A stretch of DNA of 60,126 nucleotides from JAKVCB01 sp963578605 (GTDB taxonomy: Bacteria > Planctomycetota > Planctomycetia > Pirellulales > Lacipirellulaceae), in contig CAUZEA010000025.1 of the NCBI GenBank assembly GCA_963578605.1, positions 1 through 60,126 on the forward strand. Reading direction: 5' to 3'. The notes below the pieces were generated by a model. It did no database searches, had not been told where the DNA came from, and saw nothing but the letters and a program-made list of their open reading frames with translations. Of the stretch, positions 52,755 through 60,126 are shown one piece after another. The position numbers and the translations under genes are program-made. Each line of letters starts with the position of its first letter. Position 1 is the stretch's first letter.

Positions 52755-53675
52755 ATGAATGGAGTCCCCTTTGTCGTAAACGCCGCACCCAATGGTCACG
52801 GCTTCTCGACCCGCAACCAATGCCCGGTAACATTCAGTTTGGTGTTGGTCGCGCTGAGTTGTCCGGCTGCTTTCCTGCCTGCCACGGAGTTTGATTTTCC
52901 GAGAGTGTTGGAGTGTCGTGATGTAACGCTGACCGAAGAGTCAGGATCGGAACAGCGGGCGATTGAAATCGTGATTCCTGTTTCGGTCCGCTTCGATAGT
53001 GGAGAGACCCACTACGTGGAAGAAATCGACGTCGATTTCGGTGCGGCCTCAGAAGACCTGCACGTGTGCAGGTTTTACCCCGCTACTGAACTGACGAGCG
53101 ATCTGGCCGATCCCATTGAGCGTACGACTACGACCGAGAAATCGCTCGGGGTTAACGGGACGTTCGGAGGCGAGTTGCCGCTCGTGGGAGGAGACCTCGT
53201 TGCCCATTTAACGCCGTCGATCAGTGGCACAATCGGAAACCGGGAAACCAACACCGAGAAAACCAGTCGCCTGGCACCCAAGCGACCCATCATTGTGAGC
53301 GGTACCAAAGATCGCCGGAGAGGTGTGTTTTTCAAGATCAAACGGTCGTCACAAACCACGCTGGAGGGAGTCCACGAATTGACGATCGTGTTTGAGGTAC
53401 CAGCCGACTGGGAGTCAGGATCACTCCAGGTCGCCTGCCGCGCGCTCGGTCGCAAAAAACTGTTCGGGTTCGTTCAGCAGTCGCGCGTATTCGGACAGAC
53501 GATGGCCCCGGTCTATCTCTATCTGGAAGGAAACGGTCGGGCGCGGCAAACAGCGCACCGAAAGGCAAAGCAAGTTCGTCGCGATCAACCCCGTCGGGAT
53601 CGTGTTAGCATGCTGATTGACGGTTGCTGCCTGGCTTCTGTCTGTAACTTCGGCTTGTCACATCCAAGCCAATAG
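52755..53675 (+). CDS. Secreted protein of unknown function (306 aa)
   Basis: The start is uncertain; 52755 ATG puts a hydrophobic segment (CPVTFSLVLVALSCPAAFLP, residues about 22-42) near the N-terminus as a signal peptide. The mature part is beta-rich, with PRVLECRDVTLTEESGSEQR, IVIPVSVRFDSGE and LEGVHELTIVFEVPADWESG. The end is basic (HRKAKQVRRDQPRRDRV). I recognise no family. It lies downstream of the sugar transporter and next to a minisatellite. The 329-bp spacer before it (52426-52754) has no recognised feature. Confidence 0.7.
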   Translation: MNGVPFVVNAAPNGHGFSTRNQCPVTFSLVLVALSCPAAFLPATEFDFPRVLECRDVTLTEESGSEQRAIEIVIPVSVRFDSGETHYVEEIDVDFGAASEDLHVCRFYPATELTSDLADPIERTTTTEKSLGVNGTFGGELPLVGGDLVAHLTPSISGTIGNRETNTEKTSRLAPKRPIIVSGTKDRRRGVFFKIKRSSQTTLEGVHELTIVFEVPADWESGSLQVACRALGRKKLFGFVQQSRVFGQTMAPVYLYLEGNGRARQTAHRKAKQVRRDQPRRDRVSMLIDGCCLASVCNFGLSHPSQ

Positions 53676-53758
53676 TGCAGGAAGTACCACGAGGTTGCCA
53701 ATCAACGCCAACCCAAGAGTAACGCAACGAGGTGGCCCGGTCCTGTTACTCGCCGCCC

Positions 53759-53890
53759 GTTACCTGCCGCCCCGTTACCTGCCGCCCTGTTACCTGCCGC
53801 CCTGTTACCTGCCGCCCTGTTACCTGCCGCCCTGTTACCTGCCGCCCTGTTACCTGCCGCCCTGTTACCTGCCGCCCTGTTACCTGCCGT
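53759..53890. repeat. Tandem array, 15-bp unit GTTACCTGCCGCCCT, 8 copies plus a partial
   Basis: Copies start at 53759 and every 15 bases to 53864, with a partial ninth at 53879. The first copy ends CCCC, the rest are identical. A degenerate relative (GTTACTCGCCGCCCG) lies just before, at 53744. On the minus strand each unit carries TAA, and the first of these ends the aldolase gene. Confidence 0.97.
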
Positions 53891-54719
53891 ACGTACAGCC
53901 CTGCGGCGCGACGGATTCTGCCGCCGGGTCGAGCCCCAATTCTTTTCGCATGATGGCACCCGATTCGCGGTACCAATTGAACAGGGTCCGGGCTTCGATT
54001 CCGAGGTTGAAATGCCGCACGCCCATTTCGAGGTAAGGCTCGAAACCGGCCGGTTCGTTGAGTTCCACGCGCGGGGCAATTCCCATCTTCAAAGCAGTGC
54101 GAATCGTGTGGAGTTCGGCCTCCTTGATCTGAGGCGCAGCCGGTTGGCCCTCCAGTCCCAGGCTCATCGCATAATCGGCCGGACCGAACTGAACCATGTC
54201 GATTCCTGGCACCGAGAGGATCGATTCCAGATTTGCGACGGCCGATTCCTTCTCGATCATAATTGCCACCACCGTTTCGTCGAGTGCATCGGCGGACTCT
54301 GGACTGGCGACATCCAGAAAAACACCGACTGAACGATGCAGAGCAACGCCCTGAATCCCACCCGACTTGGGACGTTCGAAGCGGGTCACCCGCACACACT
54401 CTTGGGCTTCTTCGGCATTACGCGGGTCGGTGAAAAGTACATTTTGGATTCCTGCCCCAATGGCCCTGGTTGCCAAATGTAGCCGCGATTCCTGTTGAAT
54501 CTTGATCATGGCCGACATGTGATCGAACAAGTCGACCGCACGTCCAAGGTTCTCGAGCGCGTACAAGTCGTATGGGGCGTACTCGGCGACGAACTCGACA
54601 TAGTCAAACATTCGCGAGTGTCCCACGAGTTCGAGCATAGTTGGCCAGGAACTCAAGAGCCTGGTGCCGAGCGTGGGTTGTCCATCGTCAAGAAGTTGAC
54701 GTAATCGATTGGGTCGCAT
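53880..54719 (-). CDS. HpcH/HpaI-family aldolase
   Basis: 279 residues. TIM-barrel class II aldolase that cleaves 2-keto-3-deoxy sugar acids or similar compounds to pyruvate and an aldehyde. Visible: QPTLGTRLLSSWPTMLELVG, then VAIMIEKESAVANLESILS with the metal ligand Glu and DMVQFGPADYAMSLG with Asp. The ATG has GAGG 7 bases upstream. The 3' end runs straight into the minisatellite: the last codons (QGCTYGR) stop at the first TAA of the repeat. The substrate may be a deoxy-sugar acid supplied by the nearby transporter, which is inference from position. It is convergent with the secreted-protein gene. Confidence 0.88.
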   Translation of the reverse strand: MRPNRLRQLLDDGQPTLGTRLLSSWPTMLELVGHSRMFDYVEFVAEYAPYDLYALENLGRAVDLFDHMSAMIKIQQESRLHLATRAIGAGIQNVLFTDPRNAEEAQECVRVTRFERPKSGGIQGVALHRSVGVFLDVASPESADALDETVVAIMIEKESAVANLESILSVPGIDMVQFGPADYAMSLGLEGQPAAPQIKEAELHTIRTALKMGIAPRVELNEPAGFEPYLEMGVRHFNLGIEARTLFNWYRESGAIMRKELGLDPAAESVAPQGCTYGR

Positions 54720-54835
54720 CAGGGAACCTCAGGATAGGGAGTGCTTGTGGATTACCATGGTGATGATGAAGGGATTTACGGTTAAGACAAACGTGAATGT
54801 TGTTTGGAGTTAGTCAACAATTGTGGTTCGTCCGG

Positions 54836-56035
54836 TTAACGGCGTGCCGCTGGATGGCGGATGTCAAGCCAGGCACCATCTTGCTGGCTGCTGGCAACGC
54901 ATTGCTGGAGGAAAAACATTCCTTCCGCGCCATCGAACACGTTCGTGTAGATCGTATCTTTCTGCTCGATTGGGTTGCCTGTGGCCCGCAGTGCCATGTC
55001 GTCGTACGCAGACCGGTAGATATTCGCAAAGGCTTCAAAAAACCCCTCGGGATGGCCACTTGGAAGCCGGCAGGCGGCGTTGCCTGTTTCGTTCATGTAC
55101 CCAGCGCCCGGGTTACGTGTGTAGAGCCTGGTGGGTTGCCCGTTTTGGCGGAACAGCATCACATTCGGATCTTCCTGGTGCCATTCGAGTGATGCCTTGG
55201 TGCCATCGATTTCGATAAAAGCGTCGTTCTCGCGACCGTGGGACAATTGCGAGGCAGTCACGGTACCGAGCGCACCGTTTTCAAACCGCACAACGGCATG
55301 TCCATAATCGTCAAGCTGACGGCCCGCGGTAAAGATCTTCAAGTTGGCACAGATTTTTTCGGGCATCAAGCCGGTGATGTACCGCCCCAGATTGTAGGCA
55401 TGGGTTCCGATATCGCCGAAGCACCCTGCCGCGCCCGATTTGGTCGGGTCGGTTCTCCAGGAAGCCTGCTTTTGCCCTTCTTGTTCGATCCTGGTTCGTA
55501 GCCAACCCTGCAGGTAGGTCGAGCGAATTGCCTCGATTTCACCCAGTTCACCGCCGAGCACCATTTCCCGGGCCTGGCGAACCAGGGGATAGCCGGTGTA
55601 GGTGTGGGTCAGGCCAAACACGACCCCCTTCTCTTGGACCAGTTGGACGAGAGCTTCGGCTTGGGGCAGGTCAAATGTCATCGGCTTGTCGCACATGACG
55701 TTCAGTCCCGCTTCAATGGCCCGCCGGGCAATGTCGTAATGGGTGTGGTTGGGCGTTGCAATCGTGACAAAGTCAATCCGCTCACCCTCGGGCAGGCTGG
55801 CCTCGGTTTCGATCATTTCCTGATACGAGGCGTAAGCCCGCTCGGGTGCGATTCCATATTCCGGTGCCGATTCCTTACAGATCTGCGGATCGGACGAAAG
55901 GGCCCCAGCTACGAGTTCGCAGCGGTTGTCGAGCACCGCACCAGTGACATGAACGCGTCCGATAAAGGCACCCCGGCCACCACCAACCAGGCCCATGCGA
56001 AGTTTGCGATCAAGATTTCCGTTTAACGTCATCAT
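54836..56035 (-). CDS. Gfo/Idh/MocA-family NAD(P)-dependent oxidoreductase
   Basis: 399 residues from the ATG at 56035, which has GGAG six bases upstream. The Rossmann dinucleotide motif is MGLVGGGRGAFIG, the catalytic lysine is in NVMCDKPMTFD, and the C-terminal domain has GDIGTHAYNLGRYITG with the usual His. No twin-arginine leader is present, so it acts in the cytoplasm, unlike many planctomycete members of this family. Substrate unknown, probably a sugar or inositol. It shares strand and neighbourhood with the aldolase and a phosphodiesterase. Confidence 0.94.
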   Translation of the reverse strand: MMTLNGNLDRKLRMGLVGGGRGAFIGRVHVTGAVLDNRCELVAGALSSDPQICKESAPEYGIAPERAYASYQEMIETEASLPEGERIDFVTIATPNHTHYDIARRAIEAGLNVMCDKPMTFDLPQAEALVQLVQEKGVVFGLTHTYTGYPLVRQAREMVLGGELGEIEAIRSTYLQGWLRTRIEQEGQKQASWRTDPTKSGAAGCFGDIGTHAYNLGRYITGLMPEKICANLKIFTAGRQLDDYGHAVVRFENGALGTVTASQLSHGRENDAFIEIDGTKASLEWHQEDPNVMLFRQNGQPTRLYTRNPGAGYMNETGNAACRLPSGHPEGFFEAFANIYRSAYDDMALRATGNPIEQKDTIYTNVFDGAEGMFFLQQCVASSQQDGAWLDIRHPAARR

Positions 56036-56137
56036 TGTCATCTCCAACTGCGAAGGAATCAGGGCAACTGGGCGATATCTGCACGGAGGGGGCGCAACTC
56101 AACCTAGCCTGAACATACCGGCACAGGTGGCCTGGGT

Positions 56138-57214
56138 TCAAGGGTTTACGCCGCCACGGGGGGAAGTTATTGAGCCTGCCGAACCGAGATCGGGATGATC
56201 GGTGAAAAAGCCGTCGATGCCCGTTTGAAGGAATCGCTGGATTTCGCCGACCAAATTGCCCAGCTGCAACTCGTTTTGGGGCCGTTTCCCTTGAAAGTTC
56301 GTGGGCAGAGATCGATTTTCGCCGCGAAATGTATAGGGATGCACCAGCAATCTCGCGGCGTGGGCATCACGTACAAAAGAGGTTGCCTCGCCGAGGTTCA
56401 GTCGACCCGCCTCGTCCTTTGGCAAAATGAAATGATATTTTTCGGGACCAACTCCATCGGCATAACCGGCGATGCTGGCGAGTCCAGCCGGTGTGGACAT
56501 GTCGGCGTAAGTGGTGCTGCCGCCGATCTGCGCAATATCGAAAGGTTGGCCATGATCGGCCAGCAATTGAACCAGCCGTAACTCCATGCCGCGTTTCTGC
56601 ATTTCCCGGCGGAGTCGTTGTAGATTCTGAACCTCGAACGATTGAATGTAGACCGGGAGATCGTTGAAATTCCGGATGCCATGCAGCTGTAAGGTGTCGA
56701 GCAGCACTTGATTAATGTCGTGCCCGGTTTCCTGCAAAATGTGGGTCGGATGTTTCGTTTCCGGGTAAATGCCCACACCGCCTGCCCTGGCAAGTTTGAT
56801 CACGTCAACCAAGGTCGGAACTGACCAGCGATCATCGAACTGGCAATTGGCCGGGCGAAACGGCGTTGGTATGCTACCGCTGCGACGTTCCCGGGCGCGA
56901 AGCTGCTTGATTTCGGCATGTGTAAAGTCTTCGGCAAACCAACCGGTGTGGTTCGATCCATCGATTTTTTTGGTAGTTTTTTTACCAGCGAGCTGGGGCA
57001 AGTCGCCCACATTTGTGGTGAAATCGAGAATGTTATCGTGCCGGGCGATGAGCACGCCATCGGCAGTCATCACGAGATCGGGTTCGATGAAATCGGCCCC
57101 CTGCGCGATAGCCAGCTCGTAGGCTGCCAGGGTGTGTTCGGGTCGATAGCCCGAGGCACCCCGATGTGCGATCACCACGGGCCGCTGGCCGGTCAAGGTT
57201 TCTACGTACGACAT
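56138..57214 (-). CDS. Glycerophosphodiester phosphodiesterase
   Basis: 358 residues from the ATG at 57214 (the frame is open to 57286). The GDPD catalytic motif is at the start: VVIAHRGASGYRPEHT with His and Glu, then ADFIEPDLVMTADG and LIARHD. Later VGIYPETKHP and GIDGFFTDHPD complete the barrel. It releases an alcohol and glycerol-3-phosphate from glycerophosphodiesters, giving phosphate and carbon. The size and the order fit the GlpQ type, but no signal peptide is present, unlike periplasmic GlpQ. A TATACT box sits directly before the start, so a leaderless transcript is possible. Confidence 0.92.
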   Translation of the reverse strand: MSYVETLTGQRPVVIAHRGASGYRPEHTLAAYELAIAQGADFIEPDLVMTADGVLIARHDNILDFTTNVGDLPQLAGKKTTKKIDGSNHTGWFAEDFTHAEIKQLRARERRSGSIPTPFRPANCQFDDRWSVPTLVDVIKLARAGGVGIYPETKHPTHILQETGHDINQVLLDTLQLHGIRNFNDLPVYIQSFEVQNLQRLRREMQKRGMELRLVQLLADHGQPFDIAQIGGSTTYADMSTPAGLASIAGYADGVGPEKYHFILPKDEAGRLNLGEATSFVRDAHAARLLVHPYTFRGENRSLPTNFQGKRPQNELQLGNLVGEIQRFLQTGIDGFFTDHPDLGSAGSITSPRGGVNP

Positions 57215-57431
57215 GGAACCGAGTATACCACCATTGATCTCGAGTTTGGCCAGGGAAAGGTGCATACACGATTGCAGGCGAGGCAATCAGGATGGCGTAA
57301 ACTGCTCAACGTTCACGAATTGGTTGGCTGTGAACACCCACCGGTCTGACTCCCAGGATTCCCCGATATCTGTACAATCAATAGTGCGAGCTCCCACAAG
57401 ACAGGCCAGCGACAGATCGAAAAGACACACC

Positions 57432-58406
57432 GTGAACCAGATTGGCATCCATCGACGACACGCCCTCCAAGGGTTGGCGGCAGGGGCAGCCACGGCGGTC
57501 GTTGGGCCAGCTCCAGCAAGGGCCCAAGACCCCAAAGAAAACTCTTTTCGTTACTGCCTGAATACCAGCACCATTAGCGGGCAGAAGCTCGATCTTGTTG
57601 AAGAAATCGAAATCGCTGCTGATGCAGGGTACGACGGCATCGAACCCTGGATTCGGGAAATCGAGACCTACGTCAACCAGGGTGGGCAACTTGTGGATTT
57701 GAGAAAACGGATAGAAGACCGTGGTCTCAAGGTCGAAAGTGCGATCGGTTTTTCCCAGTGGATTGTTGATGACGCGGATCTAAGATCACAGGCCTTGGCG
57801 CAAGCTCGACGTGAAATGGACCTGGTACGCCAGATTGGCGGCACGCGAATTGCCGCCCCGCCGGCTGGCGCCACAGCAGAGCCAGCGCTTGATCTTGACC
57901 AGGTGGCCGCACGGTATCGCCAGCTGCTCGAAATTGGAGAGCAGATAGGTGTACGCCCGCAGCTTGAGGTTTGGGGTTTTTCCAAGAATCTGCACCGCTT
58001 GGGTGAGGTGGTGTATGTAGCGGTTGAGAGTGGCCACCCGGCAGCTTGTATCCTGCCGGATGTCTATCACATTTATCGGGGCGGGTCTGATTTCTCGGGA
58101 CTTGGTTTGCTGCATGGATCTTCCATGCACGTTTTCCATGTCAATGACTATCCAGCCAGCCCATCAAGAGCCAACATCCGCGATGCCGACCGGGTTTATC
58201 CAGGTGACGGTGTTGCCCCCCTGGACGAAATTCTACAGATACTTACGCAGATTGGTTTTCAGGGAGCGCTCTCGCTGGAATTGTTCAATCCCAATTACTG
58301 GAAACAAGACGCAGCAGTCGTGGCCCGCACAGGCCTGCTCAAGATGAAAGCGGCGGTGGCCCGCGCTACCGAGACCGGGCAGCGGGCAAAATTCCCAAAG
58401 CTGTGA
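57432..58406 (+). CDS. Sugar-phosphate isomerase/epimerase-like TIM barrel protein, Tat-type leader
   Basis: 324 residues from the GTG at 57432; the longer frame overlaps the divergent phosphodiesterase. The leader NQIGIHRRHALQGLAAGAAT carries two arginines and a short hydrophobic run ending PARAQ, so Tat export is likely. The body has AADAGYDGIEPWIREIE, RPQLEVWGF, CILPDVYHIYRGG and LSLELFNPNYWKQ, the AP-endonuclease-2 barrel with its metal ligands. It belongs to the same broad family as the protein at 46587, but the two are diverged. Substrate unknown. Confidence 0.85.
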   Translation: MNQIGIHRRHALQGLAAGAATAVVGPAPARAQDPKENSFRYCLNTSTISGQKLDLVEEIEIAADAGYDGIEPWIREIETYVNQGGQLVDLRKRIEDRGLKVESAIGFSQWIVDDADLRSQALAQARREMDLVRQIGGTRIAAPPAGATAEPALDLDQVAARYRQLLEIGEQIGVRPQLEVWGFSKNLHRLGEVVYVAVESGHPAACILPDVYHIYRGGSDFSGLGLLHGSSMHVFHVNDYPASPSRANIRDADRVYPGDGVAPLDEILQILTQIGFQGALSLELFNPNYWKQDAAVVARTGLLKMKAAVARATETGQRAKFPKL

Positions 58407-58764
58407 GCACGCTCTTGCGTTATGTCGGCTTCATGGACACGTGCTATTGCACTTGAAGATATGTGGTTCCTCGAAATACCCGTCTTGTGAGGGCACGGGA
58501 ACCAAGACGATGTGTCGTGATAGAACACGGTTCAAGGAATCCAGACGCGACCCCCGTACATCGCAACCTCCCCTACTGGTAATCATCGCAAATTGAAGAC
58601 CATGGCTTACCAGGCAGCTCTTGGTCACAAGAGGCGGGCCAGCGCAGGCGGGAACCCCGGAAAACGCGGTTTCAGACTCGCCTGCAGGGATTCTAGCTAA
58701 AGAACGTCGATTTTTGGATGTTTCAAATCTACTGTTTACCCACCCCTTTGATTTATAATGCGGC
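58407..58764. other. Spacer, no recognised feature
   Basis: 358 bp between the TIM barrel gene and the pseudogene. The long minus-strand ORF across it reads through the pseudogene as a shadow. No RNA gene or repeat seen. Confidence 0.55.
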
Positions 58765-59180
58765 GTGGTCTTGTTCGTACTGAATGCCAGCAGAGGGGAG
58801 CGAGAAAGCAAAACGATTACGGCGATCGGGGTATTGGCAATTTGCTGGACGATGCTTCCGTTGCCAGTCATCGGCAACGATGCCAGCATCATCCAACTGA
58901 GCGAACATCGGCAGCTTTTCCTGGACGATTCGCTCATTGCCATCCGGCACCACGTGGTACGCACCGTTCATCAGGCGAAAAAGAGTCCGAGCCGGTCCTT
59001 GTGGGGGACAAGCCCTGGGAAGGTCCGATCGTCGCCCAGCCGGTGGTCTGGTATTCGCCCGAACGCAAAGTCTTTCAGATGTGGTACATATAAGATTGGT
59101 ATGCGCCGCCAGGACCGAGGTATATTTGCTATGCCGAAAGTACGGATGGAATTCAGTGGGAGAAGCCAATCCTGGGCAAC
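58765..59180 (+). pseudogene. Broken glycosidase-like secreted protein gene, cut by an IS3 element
   Basis: The frame starts at GTG 58765 with a signal peptide (ITAIGVLAICWTMLPLPVIG) and continues QLSEHRQLFLDDSLIAIRHH, VVRTVHQAKKSP. Around 58988-58991 a base is missing, and the text goes on in another frame: EPVLVGDKPWEGPIVAQP, VVWYSPERKVFQMWYI. An in-frame TAA (59091-59093) follows, and the same frame continues DWYAPPGPRYICYAESTDG, IQWEKPILGN up to the IS end. This is the N-terminal pattern of planctomycete GH32/43-like five-bladed propeller proteins, known for LFLDD and MWYxA...STDGIxWEKP. One frameshift, one nonsense codon and an insertion make it dead, unless the first two are sequence errors. 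Confidence 0.8.
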
Positions 59181-59217
59181 TGACGTCCTCCCCTAAACTT
59201 GCTCCAGGTTAAGTGAG

Positions 59218-59253
59218 AGAATCCAGTCCGGCCGGAGGCCGGGAAAGGATTCT
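59218..59253 (+). promoter_or_regulatory. Leader hairpin that covers the orfA ribosome binding site
   Basis: AGAATCC pairs with GGATTCT and, inside, CCGGCC pairs with GGCCGG. The AAAGGA stretch (59244-59249) that would act as Shine-Dalgarno for the orfA ATG at 59259 lies in the stem and bulge. Transcripts entering from the host gene would fold this and block translation. Confidence 0.6.
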
Positions 59254-59258
59254 TTGCG

Positions 59259-59537
59259 ATGTCACAGACGCGACACACGGTGGATCAGATTATAGCGAAA
59301 TTACGCCGAGCGGATGTCGAGCCTGGTAAAGGGAAGACAGTTCCTGATGCTAGCAAGGTGCTTGGGATTTCCGAACAGACGTATTACCGCCCGCGTCAGA
59401 AATATGGAGGTATGCAGCCGGAGATGGCGCAGGAACTGAAAGCCCTTCAAAAAGAGAATGCTCGGCTGAAGAAGATGGTGGCGGAGCAGGCTCTTGATAT
59501 GGAGATCCCCAAGGAAGCCACGCAGGGAAACTGGTAA
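59259..59537 (+). CDS. IS3-family transposase OrfA
   Basis: 92 residues: an N-terminal HTH (TVDQIIAKLRRADVEPGKG, then DASKVLGISEQTYYRPRQKY) followed by a leucine-zipper coiled coil (ELKALQKENARLKKMVAEQA). It binds the IS ends and helps OrfB. Compared with typical relatives, TYYRWR is TYYRPR, so the HTH may be damaged. The end, DMEIPKEATQGNW, replaces the usual xxILKEAxxGNF. Confidence 0.9.
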   Translation: MSQTRHTVDQIIAKLRRADVEPGKGKTVPDASKVLGISEQTYYRPRQKYGGMQPEMAQELKALQKENARLKKMVAEQALDMEIPKEATQGNW

Positions 59538-60126
59538 GCCCCGAACGTCGACGACGAACGACCACCGAGGTGCGTCGTCGTTTGGGGCCACAAAAGGTTT
59601 CGGAGCGTCGAGCGTGTCGCGTGCTCGATCAACCTCGCAGTACTCAGCGATATCAGTTGCGCAGGGTAGATGATGAACCACGTTTACTTCGTGAAATGCG
59701 ATCCTTAGCCAGGCAGCGTCCCCGCTTTGGAGCAGACCGTATTGATCGTTGGTTGGTGAAGCGACATTGGCACGTCAATCACAAACGCGTTCACCGTCTT
59801 TGGCAGCAAGAGAACATGCAAGTCCCGCGAAAACAGCATCGCCGCCGTCGTTTTTCTGGTGGCAGCGAGAATAGCTGTGTACGTCATCGGGCAGAGCATA
59901 AGGACCATGTCTGGTCGTACGACTTCGTGTCGGATCGGACCGAAGATGGTCGTCAGCTACGGCTGTTGTTGGTGGTCGATGAGTACACTCGCGAATGCTT
60001 GGCGCTGGAAGTGGCACGTTCGTTTACTTCCCAGGACGTGCTTGGCGTGTTGCAATACCTGTTTGCCGTTCGGGGCAGGCCCGAACACATCCGCAGCCGA
60101 CCAACGCTGCGCGTCGGTGCCCGCGG
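59498..60126 (+). CDS. IS3-family transposase OrfB (DDE integrase), partial
   Basis: Open in the -1 frame after a TGA at 59495-59497, overlapping orfA. The text VSPERRRRTTTEVRRRLG, RRACRVLDQPRSTQRY, RPRFGADRIDRWL, VWSYDFVSDRTEDGRQLRLL, VVDEYTRECLALEVA and LQYLFAVRGRPEHIRS is standard OrfB. The first catalytic Asp is in YDFVSD. After EHIRS the expected DNGPEF with the second Asp is missing; instead it reads RPTLRVGAR to the window edge. This is consistent with a frameshift or poor sequence at the end. OrfB is normally made by -1 slippage from orfA; four C's at 59507-59510 are a possible slip site. Confidence 0.85.

Larger units (their letters stand above)
59181..60126 (+). mobile_element. IS3-family insertion sequence, left part (cut by window edge)
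   Basis: The left end is taken at TGACGTCCTCCCC (59181), where the pseudogene reading ends; IS3 ends usually start with TG. It carries orfA and orfB in the usual -1 arrangement and a hairpin leader. The right end and target duplication are outside the window. Breaks of assemblies in such elements are common, so 60126 may be a contig end. Confidence 0.8.

Overview
The window looks like a chromosomal segment (possibly a whole contig) of a planctomycete, probably near Pirellulales. This is inferred from a NusG with an acidic N-terminal extension, a very large sigma-70 factor with several N-terminal HTH modules, HEAT-repeat and secreted proteins of planctomycete style, an IS3 element of a type common there, and a Gram-negative envelope toolkit (KDO genes and an Lpt-like giant). 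GC content is moderate and coding is dense on both strands. Both ends cut genes: nusG on the left and an IS3 transposase on the right.

Left part (1-5.6 kb, minus strand): a translation/transcription operon tRNA-Thr(TGT), tRNA-Tyr, tRNA-Gly, tRNA-Thr(GGT), tuf, tRNA-Trp, secE, nusG. It has the same gene order and anticodons as the E. coli thrU-tyrU-glyT-thrT-tufB unit, but three back-to-back minisatellite arrays sit between the first two tRNAs. The multi-HTH sigma factor lies upstream. From 6 to 13 kb are a secreted protein, glgC, a GT4 glycosyltransferase, an esterase and an iron-dependent alcohol dehydrogenase. From 13 to 18 kb is an LPS operon, kdsD-kdsC-giant LptC/LptA-like protein, with a plausible promoter. 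Then come carB, an XRE regulator paired with an ImmA/IrrE-like protein whose HExxH site is lost, argH, and a HEAT-repeat/pseudo-receiver protein translationally coupled to a sigma-54 activator that has no receiver of its own.

Middle (29-42 kb): an orphan gene behind an AT-rich spacer, ccsA/hemX-like plus hemA, an extremely acidic small protein, scpB, a cysteine desulfurase, and the replication-origin neighbourhood dnaA-dnaN-DUF721-gyrB. The DnaA lacks domain I. The dnaA-dnaN spacer is the best oriC candidate, although I see no consensus DnaA boxes.

Right part (42-60 kb): a nickel superoxide dismutase with a plain Sec signal peptide, the methionine-salvage genes mtnB-mtnD-mtnC, and an NRAMP-superfamily transporter with a rewritten metal site. 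These are followed by a sugar-uptake/catabolism block: an ABC ATPase fused to its permease, a second permease, a lipoprotein binding protein, an HpcH/HpaI aldolase, a Gfo/Idh/MocA oxidoreductase, a glycerophosphodiesterase and two xylose-isomerase-like TIM-barrel proteins. The window ends in a decayed glycosidase-like pseudogene interrupted by an IS3 element that is cut by the window edge.
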